This document shows, one piece after another, positions 16,786-24,920 of a stretch of 64,000 nucleotides of DNA; positions within the stretch are counted from its first letter, which is position 1, and the number at the start of each line of letters is the position of its first letter. The translations under genes were made by a program, and so were the position numbers. Source of the stretch: Frankia sp. QA3 (lineage in GTDB: Bacteria; Actinomycetota; Actinomycetes; Frankiales; Frankiaceae); the NCBI RefSeq assembly GCF_000262465.1, contig NZ_CM001489.1, forward strand, positions 6,986,540 through 7,050,539, given 5' to 3'. The notes beneath the pieces are model-generated. The model did no database searches. It saw only the letters and a program-made list of their open reading frames with translations, and had not been told where the DNA came from.

Positions 16786-18156
16786 ATGGCGGTCACGATC
16801 TCGGTGACGGACTTCGGCCCACTGCGCTCGGCCTCGTTCGAACTGAAACCAATGACGATCTTCGTCGGTCCCAACAACGCCGGCACATCCGTCCTCGCCG
16901 CCCTTGTCTACGCCGCCCTCGAGAAATGTATGATCCAGGGGCGGTTCGGTCTATCTCGCCGTATCAGTCCCATAGTGCCTCGTCGAACACGACGACCTTT
17001 TTTCTTCGCTGCCGGTCGAGTGGCCGGAGGATGCCGCAGACTTCTCGGTTAATCCTGAAACCCTTGAAGTGCTTTCGTCGATGGTTGAAGGTCAGCTCGC
17101 GGTGTATGCGGAAGGGTTTCTAGCCGAGCTCGAACGTTGCTTCGGAACGAAGATCTCGGAACTGCGGAGGGTGCACCCTGGAAGGGTGTGAAGCCGTATC
17201 TCCATCAACAGCGCCTCTCCGGCCTGGGGCTTTACCGTTTCCATCGGGGCGCGGCGTACATCCATCAAATGGATCCCGCCGGATATGGGGGAGCTACTCT
17301 GCAACTTTATCCGGTCTACCCCGAAGCGGGAACGCAGACTGTCTCCACCGATTCGGGATCTGGCCGACCTCAATCGGCTGGCGTACGGCATGGTGCAACG
17401 ATGTTTCCGCGATTTCCCGCTCCGGTCGCGATACCTTCCGGCTGTGCGGTCCGGACTCCTGTAAAGTCACCGAGTACTGTCGGCGTCGCTGATCCGACGG
17501 TCCTCCCTGGCCGGCATTGAGAATAGGCGGATCCCTGCGCTCTCCGGCGTCATCACGGATTTCCTGGGCGAGATGGTCGCGCTTGAGGAACAAGAAGACA
17601 GCGTCTTCGCCGAGGAGGCGACCGAACTGGAGGAGTGCGTTCTACGCGGGGCGATCGAGGTGGCGAGTACACCTCCGGCGCCGATTTCCCACTGCATCGG
17701 ACGTCCTCGATGGTGTCCGAGGTTGCGCCGATCGTGTTGTATCTCCGTCACATCGTCGAGCCGGAGGATCTCCTGATCATCGAGGAGCCGGAGGCGCACC
17801 TGCATCCGGCCTCGCAGACCGCGCTCGCCGAGATCCTCTGCAAGCTCGTGAACGCCCGGCTCGGCGTCGCGATCACCACCCACAGCGAGTTCTTCATCCA
17901 GCAGATCAGCAACCTGATCGTCGCCTCTCAGGTCGGCGCGGAGGCGGTGGAACGGGTGGGCCTCCCGCCGGAGGCCGTGCTCGCGCCCGAGAAGGTGGGC
18001 GTGTACCTGTTCCGGATGGATCCGGGGACGCAGGGCAGGGTCGTCGAGGAGCTTCCGGTCAGCCGGCAGTCCGGCGTGTCCGAGGCGAGTTTCATCGACG
18101 TCGCGGAGGTGCTCTACAACCAGTCGATCAAACTGGACCGGGAGACGACCGAGTGA
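16786..18156 (+). pseudogene. Frameshifted AAA (OLD/RecF-like) ATPase gene
   Basis: The start (MAVTISVTDFGPLRSASFEL, then a P-loop GPNNAGTS in which the usual GKS lysine is Thr) breaks frame after about residue 47. Coding resumes in other frames: FSVNPETLEVLSSMVEGQLA near 17050, an aromatic/basic segment with IRDLADLNRLAYGMVQRC near 17350-17410, RYLPAVRSGLL near 17430-17465, and LAGIENRRIPALSGVITDFL near 17500-17570. The C-terminus is intact from about 17705, with SMVSEVAPIVLYLR, LLIIEEPEAHLHP (Walker B) and ITTHSEFF. At least three shifts and the Lys-to-Thr change argue for decay. GC drops to about 50 % near 17040-17100, suggesting transfer. TGA at 18154-18156 overlaps the next gene's GTG. 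Confidence 0.78.
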
Positions 18157-18641
18157 CGCCCCGGCCCCGGCTGGCGGCCACGGCGCGTTCGCACTGCACC
18201 TGCTGCGCCACCCGGGTCCTGCGCGAGGGCAGGTGCAGCGTCCGATTACCGGCCGACGGCCAGGTCCACTGCCTCGGGGGGACTCCCTACCAGGCGAACC
18301 ACGGGCACCCGCAGCGCCTCGCCGACGGCCTGGTCTTCTGGTCGCGGGAGCGACCGGCCGAGGACTACGTGTTCGCGGTGGAGATGAAGGGCGGGCGTGT
18401 CGAGGTCGACGTCGTGCTCGGGCAGCTCCAGAACGGCGTGCTCGTCGCCGAGCGCATCTGCGCCGGCCAATCCGGCGTCCACTTTGCCGCGGTACTGGCC
18501 AGCAACAGCGTGCGCAGCGTCGACCTGACGGTTCTCCGCAGCCGGCGCATCACCTTCCGCGGGCGGCGGACCGGTGTTCTGAAGATCGGCTGCGGGGACT
18601 CGTTGGAGACGCTGTTGTCCCGGGCCGGGGGAGCGAGCTGA
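18153..18641 (+). CDS. Putative PD-(D/E)xK-type nuclease partner of the ATPase
   Basis: This is a 162-aa protein whose GTG start overlaps the ATPase stop (GTGA), so it was the second gene of a coupled pair. A Cys-rich N-terminus (SHCTCCATRVLREGRC) could bind zinc. The centre reads RLADGLVFW, then YVFAVEMKGGRVEVDVVLG and QLQNG. The spacing of Asp, ExK and a following Gln fits the PD-(D/E)xK nuclease core, though similarity is weak and my assignment is an inference. ATPase plus small nuclease operons are a recurring anti-phage design. The frame is intact, but its ATPase partner is broken. I do not recognise a named family. Confidence 0.6.
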   Translation: MTPRPRLAATARSHCTCCATRVLREGRCSVRLPADGQVHCLGGTPYQANHGHPQRLADGLVFWSRERPAEDYVFAVEMKGGRVEVDVVLGQLQNGVLVAERICAGQSGVHFAAVLASNSVRSVDLTVLRSRRITFRGRRTGVLKIGCGDSLETLLSRAGGAS

Positions 18642-18668
18642 TCGTCCGGCCCGGGAGAGTGCGGACGC

Positions 18669-19449
18669 TCAGCGGCCGGTGAAGCGGGGGTCGCGGCGCT
18701 CGGCGGTGGCCCGCACGCCCTCGGCGAAGTCGGTGGTGGCCCGCAGGATGGCCTGCTCGGAGGCCTCCCGCTCGGTGGCGGCCTGGATCGCCGGCACGAG
18801 GTCCGCCCACATCGTCTGCCGGATGCTGCGCCGCCAGGGGCGCGGCGGCGGCGATCTCGGCGGCGAGCGCGAGCGCCGCGTCGCGCAGACCCTCCGCCGC
18901 GGCGAGCCGGTCGGCCAGGCCGATCTCGAACGCCTCCTGCCCGCCGACCCGGCGGCCGGTGTAGAGCAGGTCCAGCGCCTTCTGGCGGCCGACGACCGCC
19001 GGCAGCGTCACCGACAGGCCGAAGCCCTGGTGCAGGCCAAGCCGGGAGAAGTTCGCCACGAACCGGGTCTCGGGGCTCGCCACTCGGAAGTCCGCGGACA
19101 GGGCGAGCCCCACCCCGCCGCCGATCGCGCTGCCCTGCACCGCGGCCACCACCGGGATCGGGGCGGCGAACAGCCGCAGCGCCGCCCGGTAGAGGGCCGG
19201 CGCCCCCTCCTCGGCCGTGACCGCCGCCGCCGTGCTGGCGCCGGCGAAGTCGGCGCCCGCGCAGAAGTGCTTGCCCTGCGCGGCGAGGACGATCGCGCGG
19301 ACCTCGGAGCCGGCCGCGAGCTTGTCGTAGGTGTCGGCGAGCTCCTCGACGAGGTGCACGTCGAAGTAGTTGTGCGGCGGCCGGCGGATCTCGACGACCG
19401 CGACGTGGTCGGGCCGGGTCTGGACGGCGACGTCGCCGGACTCGCTCAT
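18669..19449 (-). CDS. Enoyl-CoA hydratase/isomerase, frame disrupted near its C-terminus
   Basis: This is a crotonase-fold enzyme. It starts at ATG 19449 with GGAGG six bases upstream. Early motifs are VAVVEIRRPPHNYFD and IVLAAQGKHFCAGADF (first oxyanion-hole segment); VQGSAIGGGVGLALSADFRVA and TRFVANFSRLGLHQGFGLS follow (catalytic region). The frame shifts by one base near 18830, after IAAAAPLAA. In the other frame it continues SIRQTMWADLVPAI and ends DPRFTGR then TGA at 18669-18671, the expected end for this family. Without correction the protein would run on with an unrelated tail. This could be a sequencing indel or a recent mutation. Expected role: fatty or branched acyl-CoA beta-oxidation. 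Confidence 0.82.
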
Positions 19450-19920
19450 GGTGATCCTCCGTTGTGCTGATCGGTGCCCTTGCTGATCGTGCCCTTGTCG
19501 GTCGGTGCCCGGCACGCCTCGGGCCTGCGCTCGCACGCGTGTGGGGCCAGCGGTTGCCAGGGGCCAAACGCCCCGTGGGACATCCTGGCCGATCCGCCGT
19601 CCTGGGGCGCGCCGTACCGGCCAGCCGATACCGGGTCACCCCGGCCCGCCGTCCGGCCGAGGGCTTATACCGCATCCGCCGCATTGCCGGGCGGGGAGCA
19701 CTGGAATTCGCCGGCTATCCGTATCGCTGGCGTGTCACCGGCCGATCACTAAGAATAGTTCCAGCCGGCTTCCGAGGATATTTCGCGGCCTCGGGGTCGG
19801 GCGTGGTGTGCCCTTCCCTGGGTGCTCCCCGCTGTTTGTCGGCGATCCACCTGGGGTTTTTCGTGATGGGGTGGATCGGCCCGGTGAAATCCGTGAACCC
19901 GTGCCGGGGAAAGGAAGATC
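19450..19920. other. 471-bp gap without a supported gene
   Basis: It separates the divergent hydratase and methyltransferase genes and must hold both promoters. I see no frame with protein-like composition. GGAAAGGAAG just before 19921 serves as the methyltransferase ribosome site. A short dyad, CCGAGG-GATATTTCGCGG-CCTCGG, lies near 19770-19795. Confidence 0.5.
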
Positions 19921-20814
19921 ATGACTGTTGACGATCTCGATGCGAAGGCGCTGGCCGGGCGGCTGGCAACCGCCGCAACCGCCGCAACCGCCGCGCCCGA
20001 GGCGACGGGTGAGCCCGCCCCGGACGGACGCACCTGGGCCCGCGGGGACTACTCCGTGATCGCCCGCCTGCTCGTCGGTCTCGGCGGCGACCTCGTCCGG
20101 GCCGCGGGGGTCACCCCCGTCCACCGGGTGCTCGACGTCGCCGCCGGCAGCGGCAACGCGGCCATCGCGGCCGCGGAGCTGGACGCGGACGTGACCGCCT
20201 CGGACCTCACTCCCAAGCTGATCGAGCGGGGCCGGCGGGAGGCGGCCGCCCGCGGCGTCAGCATGGAATGGCTGCAGGCGGACGCGGAGCTGCTGCCCTT
20301 CCCCGACGATGACTTCGACGTGGTGCTCTCCTGCATCGGCGCGATGTTCGCCCCCGACCAGGCGGCGGTGGCGCGGGAGTTGCTGCGGGTGTGCCGCCCG
20401 GGCGGCACGGTGGCGCTGGCGAACTGGACCGCAGGCGGGGCGATGGGACGGCTGTTCGCACTGCTGGAGCGGTACGCCCCCACCCGCCCGGAGGGTGCGC
20501 TCGCGCCGACGGACTGGGGCGACCCGGACCATGTGCGCGCCCTGTTCGGTGACCGGGTCGCCCGGCTGGAAACGCACCGGCGCACGGCCCGCCTGGACTT
20601 CACCGGGTCGCCGGCGGAATGGTGCGCGCTCTACCGGGCGTGTTTCGCCCCGGTCGTCGAGACATACGAGCGTCTCGGCACGGATCCGAAACTCCTCGCC
20701 GCGCTCGACGACGACCTGCTGCGATTCGCCGCCGGCGAGTATCTCGGCCCGCTCGGCGGTCCCGGCCGATACGAGTTCGAATATCTCCTCGTGCTGGCCG
20801 AGCCGGCCGCCTGA
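19921..20814 (+). CDS. Class I SAM-dependent methyltransferase
   Basis: This is a 297-aa soluble methyltransferase (Methyltransf_11/25 type). Motif I is VLDVAAGSGNAAIAAA near residues 63-78, an acidic end-of-strand is SDLTPKLI, and AELLPFPDDDFDVVLSCIGAMF is the motif II region. LRVCRPGGTVALANWT is the post-II segment. AAGGAAG lies just before the ATG. The second half is helical and probably shapes the substrate site. The N-terminus carries an Ala/Thr repeat (ATAATAATAA). Substrate unknown; neighbours do not help. Confidence 0.88.
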   Translation: MTVDDLDAKALAGRLATAATAATAAPEATGEPAPDGRTWARGDYSVIARLLVGLGGDLVRAAGVTPVHRVLDVAAGSGNAAIAAAELDADVTASDLTPKLIERGRREAAARGVSMEWLQADAELLPFPDDDFDVVLSCIGAMFAPDQAAVARELLRVCRPGGTVALANWTAGGAMGRLFALLERYAPTRPEGALAPTDWGDPDHVRALFGDRVARLETHRRTARLDFTGSPAEWCALYRACFAPVVETYERLGTDPKLLAALDDDLLRFAAGEYLGPLGGPGRYEFEYLLVLAEPAA

Positions 20815-20827
20815 CGGCATTTTCCCG

Positions 20828-20854
20828 GGCCGTCGCCGGGCCCCGGCGACGGCC
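20828..20854. terminator. Bidirectional hairpin between convergent genes
   Basis: GGCCGTCGCCGGG and CCCCGGCGACGGCC form a near-perfect inverted repeat with almost no spacer. It lies exactly between the stop of the methyltransferase and the stop of the convergent HAF-repeat gene, so it can end transcription from both sides. Confidence 0.7.
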
Positions 20855-20857
20855 GCC

Positions 20858-22041
20858 TCAGTGGTCGGCGGGCCAGAAGACCGCCTTCGGGACCGAGGCC
20901 GTGGTGGTGGCCGAGCCGAGGACGATGCCGGTGGGGGTGATGGCCCAGGCGCTGCTGAAGGCACCGCCGAGGGTGCCGAGATCGGTCAGCCGACCGGCCC
21001 GCCAGCGGAACGCGTGGGCGGTGCCGCTGATGCGCGGCACCGTCACGGTGCCGCAGACCACGCCCTGGTCGTTGAGGCCGACCGCGTCGAGGTCGCCGCC
21101 CGGCACCTGCAGCGGGATGCGTCGCCCGGCCTGCCAGAGGAAGGCGCCGTTGGCCGCGCCAGATGAGCTGACGAGCACCTGGCCGGCGCTGTTGATCGCG
21201 ACCGCGCTGGACGCGCTGTCCCCGGGCAGGGTGCCCAGGTCGATCGTCCGGCCCCGCTCCCACAGCACGGCATGCCTGGCGCCGGTTGCGGTGTCGCTGG
21301 AGCCGACGACCTGCCCGCGCTCGTTGACGGCGACGGCGGTGCTCGACGGGCCGCCGAGCGTGCCGAGGTCGTGAAGGGTCCCCGCGGACCAGACGAAGGC
21401 GTGCGTCTGCCCCCCGGCGGTGATGCTGGAGCCGACGATGCGGCCCGCGGCGCTCACGGCGACGGCGTGGCTGCTCGGCCCGCCGAGCGTGCCGAGGTCC
21501 CGCGGCCGGGGCCCCCACCACAGCGCGGCGTGCTCCGCACCGCTGTCGGTACTGCTGAATCCCACGATGGCCCCGGCGCGGTTGATGGCGCTCGCGCTGC
21601 TGCGCCGCCCGCCGAGGCCGTCCGTGCCGCCGAGGAAGCCCAGGAGCTGGTAGGTCCCGTTGACCCAGCGGAACGCCTGGCGGTCGTAGTGGCTCACCGC
21701 GTCGCCGACCACGATGCCGGCGTCGTTCACCGCCGTCGGCTCGTTGCTGCCGTCGAGGTAGCGCGTGGTGCCGCCGCGCCAGATGCCGCCGGTGGCGCCG
21801 TACGGGGAGGTGTTCCAGTGGCCGACGAGCAGCCCGGCGGCGTTCCCGGCGGTGAGCCGGCCGGGGCTGTAGGCGTCCGGGCCGGGGACGAGCACCGCGC
21901 CGCGCCCGATCGGGGGCCGCGGCACGGGCACCGGGGCGGGACGGGCGCCGCCGCGGCGGGCGGGACCGCGCCGAGCGCGAACGGCGCGGTGGCACCGGCC
22001 AGCGCGGCGAGACGGATGAGTGTCCTGCGGTCGTTCGGCAC
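20858..22041 (-). CDS. Secreted HAF-repeat protein, frame shifted near the N-terminus
   Basis: The GTG at 22041 (AGGGAAGG upstream) begins a probable twin-arginine signal (NDRRTLIRLAALAGATAPF, ending AAAAP). The frame then changes by one base near 21940 and continues for about 355 residues. That part has at least six repeats of the HAF type: A-VN-xG-VVGSS, HA-W-G, DLGTLGG. It probably folds as a beta-propeller outside the cell. Function of HAF-repeat proteins is unknown. The single shift lies in a CG-rich run, so a sequencing indel is possible. If it is real, the exported product is lost, although an internal ATG at 21931 could make a cytosolic form. Confidence 0.75.
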
Positions 22042-22160
22042 GGGTGCCGCCTTCCCTCTCCGCCCGGCGGAGGACCTGGCGTTCTCCACCAAACGACTAC
22101 CCTATGAAGTTGGATGGTGGCGCTATGTTGCGATGCCGTCAATGTGCGACACACCCCGGC

Positions 22161-22937
22161 TCAGGCGGGACGCGTGCCGGTCAGCCGGGGCAACAGGGCT
22201 CCCACCGCGAAGCAGACGGCGGCCGAGATGAGCGTGAGGGCGACGTCGACGGCGGTGGTGGGTGACAGCAGGCGGGTCGCGGAGAGGGCGAAGACGCCGA
22301 ACAGGCCGACCGCGCAGCCGGCGGGCAGGAACCGCAGCCCCCGCTGCCACCAGGTGGCCGGTGCGGCGTGCCGGCCGAGTGGGAGCAGTGCCACCGCCCA
22401 CAGCAGCCCCATCAGGACCAGCAGGCCGAGCCCGAACAGGCCGTAGATGGACAGCAGCGAGCCGTGCACGCTCGCGGTTCCGGTCACCCGCGCCACCGTG
22501 TGCAGATCCGTGTCCCGGATCGCCACCTCGACCGGCATCAGCCCGGTCGCCCGCCCGTCCAGGTCCCGGATGTCGAGATCGACCGTCCAGTTCGCCGAGC
22601 CGCGGGCCGGCACCGTCGTGCGCACGCGGGTGTCGTAGTCGAAGAACGTCAGGCCCAGCACGGAGCCGCTCAGCCGCACCGAGTCGACGTCGACGTTCGA
22701 TCGGCTGAGGTTCTGCACGCCGACCACCACTCGGGCTACCGCGCCGGCGTCGAGGACGAGATCGCCCCGGCCGAGCGGCTGCCCGTCGACGGTCACGGTC
22801 AGCTCCACGCCGCCCCCCGGTGCCGCACGGGCAGCGGGGGGCGAGGACAACATGAGCCAACCGAGGCACGCCGCCAGGCAAACAGTGATAAGAATTCTTT
22901 CCCGAGCCGACCGTGCGGCCGGCAATGCGATTTTCAC
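22161..22937 (-). CDS. Exported membrane protein with Ig-like domain and three C-terminal helices
   Basis: This is a 258-aa protein of unrecognised family. A signal peptide or anchor (ILITVCLAACLGWLML, ending ARAAP) is followed by a beta-rich extracellular domain of about 120 residues (VELTVTVDGQPLG, VVVGVQNLSRSNVDVDSVRL, VPARGSANWTVDLDIRDLDG). Three membrane helices follow: LLSIYGLFGLGLLVLMGLLW, GCAVGLFGVFAL and VDVALTLISAAVCFAVGALL. It is divergent from the large surface protein at 23126, and the two could share a regulatory region and act together at the envelope. That link is inference from position only. Confidence 0.75.
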   Translation of the reverse strand: MKIALPAARSARERILITVCLAACLGWLMLSSPPAARAAPGGGVELTVTVDGQPLGRGDLVLDAGAVARVVVGVQNLSRSNVDVDSVRLSGSVLGLTFFDYDTRVRTTVPARGSANWTVDLDIRDLDGRATGLMPVEVAIRDTDLHTVARVTGTASVHGSLLSIYGLFGLGLLVLMGLLWAVALLPLGRHAAPATWWQRGLRFLPAGCAVGLFGVFALSATRLLSPTTAVDVALTLISAAVCFAVGALLPRLTGTRPA

Positions 22938-23125
22938 TACTTCCCCCCGCAGCCGGGATCTCCGGCCGGTCGGCTGTTACTCTATCGATCGTCGTATGGT
23001 GGGACTTCCGCCAAACGTGCATCACGTGTTTTCGCGGGTCGTGGGGACGGGCCGGTCTCAAACGTGTTGCCGGTCGCACCCGGGGGGGCGCACTGGTGTC
23101 TGGCCATCCAGCGGCTGACCGGTTC

Positions 23126-24898
23126 ATGCAGCGGTCACGGCGCGGCGTCGTGTCGACGGTCTTTCTGAGCGTTCTGCTTCTTTGCACGGGAGCGGGTGTG
23201 GCCGCCGGCCTGGTCGGGCCACCCCGGCTGGTTGACGCCGCGGTGACGGACGCCGCCACCCCGCCTCATTCCGGTGGCGCGCAGGACTCGGTCGTTCCGG
23301 CGGACTCCGCTGCTCCGTCAGACTCCGGTGCGCCGGCGGACTCCGGTGCCGTGTCGGGTGCCGGTTCGTCGGGAGGCTCCGCGGCCGGCGCGGGTTCGGC
23401 CGACGGGTCGTCCCCGGGTGACTCCTCCGTAGGCGGTCCGGGTGCGGGCGGCGGTTCCACGGGCGGCGGTCCGTCTGAGGGCGAAGCCACCGGCGGCGGG
23501 TCCGGGGGCACCTCCTCCGGCGGTGGCTCGTCGGGCGGTGCCTCGTCGGGCGGTGGCTCGTCGGGCGATCAGTCCCCGCCGGGCGACACGCCGCCGGGTT
23601 CCGGCGGCCAGACCTCGGCCCCCCCTCCGCCCCCGTCGCCGGATCCCGCGCCGCCGCCGCCCGAGCCGACAACTGCGCCGCCCGTGTCGCCGACCCCCGA
23701 CGGCGGGCCCATCCCGTCGCCGAGTGGCGGCCAGGGGTCCTCGGACTCGCCCAGCCCCTCCGACAGCCCGACGAACAGTCCGTCCGCCTGCCCCACCGAG
23801 ACGACCGCCGGCGCCGGCGGGGCGTGCGAACCCAGCCCCTCGGCCTGCTCCCCGGCGCCCTCCGGCGCCCCCGCGGGGCAGTGCCCCACGCCGTCGCCGA
23901 CCTGCGGCGCGGCGTCTGCGCCCGCGGGTTCGGCCGTCGTCGTGGCCAAGTCGCCCGGTGGTACGTGCACCACGGCGTGCCCCGCCGGATCGTCGCCCGC
24001 GCCGGGGTGCGACCCCCAGCAGCAGTCCTGCGAGAGCGCGGCCCCCGCACGCGCCCACGGCCGGGCGGTGACCGGCACGCCCTGCCCGGGGCCGACCGCC
24101 ACGCGGACCGACCACGGCGCGCCCACGCCGGACGGCGGCTCGCAGTCGCCGCACGCCGCCTCGGTCACCTGCGCGGACGGGTCGGTGCGCGCCGCCGCCG
24201 ACCAGTGCCCGCTGCCCCAGCGGTTCTGCCCCGGCTCGCCGGTCGGCGTGCCGGTGGGCGAGGCGTGCCCGGCGCCGCGGCCGTCACCGCCGGTCCCGGT
24301 CGTCTGTTGGGACGGCTCGGTGCGGGCGGCGACGCTGGACTGCCCGGACGGGCGGCGGCTGTGCCCGGGCGGCATCGCGGTGCCGCTCGACGAGCAGTGC
24401 GCCGCCCCGGCGCCTGTGCGCTGCGCCAAGGGCACGGTCCGCGTGCTCGGCGAGTGCACCCCGGTGCGCCCCGCCGAGGCCCCGCAACCGCCCGTCGGCA
24501 CCCCGGTGGCCCGGGAGGCGCAACCCGGGGAGCTGCTGTTCGACCGGACGATCGTCACCGCCGGGGACACCCTGTTCGCCCGCGGCGCCGGCTGCCGACC
24601 CGGGGCGCAGGCCGTGCTCACGGCCGGCGGCGAGCTCGTCGGGCGGGCCGTCGCCGACCAGGCCGGGACGTTCGAGACCGTCGTCCAGTTCGCCAGCTTC
24701 CGGCCAGGTTACCGTCCGGTCAAGGCGGAGTGCGGCGAGGACCTCAACGCCGGCATCGACATGGTGCTCGTCTCCGCGGACACCAGCGCGACCGCACCCT
24801 CGGTGCTGCTCCCGCTGTTCCTCGCGCTGTCCTTCCTGGCCGTGCACTACCAGCTGGCGGCTCGGGGGCGGCGCCGGGCCAGGGCGCAGCGCCGCTAG
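23126..24898 (+). CDS. Large Ser/Gly/Pro-rich surface protein with Cys modules and C-terminal anchor
   Basis: This is a 590-aa protein. After a signal peptide (GVVSTVFLSVLLLCTGAGVAAG) come about 150 residues of Gly/Ser-rich then Pro-rich low complexity, which may span the wall. A Cys-rich region follows, with modules CADGSVRAAADQC, CWDGSVRAATLDC and CAKGTVRVLGEC, each preceded or followed by a CPG segment; disulphides are likely. A beta domain (LLFDRTIVTAGDTLFARGAGC) of about 90 residues comes next. It ends in one helix (VLLPLFLALSFLAVHYQLA) and a basic tail RGRRRARAQRR. The kinase gene starts 22 bp after its stop, so they may be co-transcribed. Confidence 0.75.
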   Translation: MQRSRRGVVSTVFLSVLLLCTGAGVAAGLVGPPRLVDAAVTDAATPPHSGGAQDSVVPADSAAPSDSGAPADSGAVSGAGSSGGSAAGAGSADGSSPGDSSVGGPGAGGGSTGGGPSEGEATGGGSGGTSSGGGSSGGASSGGGSSGDQSPPGDTPPGSGGQTSAPPPPPSPDPAPPPPEPTTAPPVSPTPDGGPIPSPSGGQGSSDSPSPSDSPTNSPSACPTETTAGAGGACEPSPSACSPAPSGAPAGQCPTPSPTCGAASAPAGSAVVVAKSPGGTCTTACPAGSSPAPGCDPQQQSCESAAPARAHGRAVTGTPCPGPTATRTDHGAPTPDGGSQSPHAASVTCADGSVRAAADQCPLPQRFCPGSPVGVPVGEACPAPRPSPPVPVVCWDGSVRAATLDCPDGRRLCPGGIAVPLDEQCAAPAPVRCAKGTVRVLGECTPVRPAEAPQPPVGTPVAREAQPGELLFDRTIVTAGDTLFARGAGCRPGAQAVLTAGGELVGRAVADQAGTFETVVQFASFRPGYRPVKAECGEDLNAGIDMVLVSADTSATAPSVLLPLFLALSFLAVHYQLAARGRRRARAQRR

Positions 24899-24920
24899 CC
24901 ACCAGCCGCCGGACAGAGCG

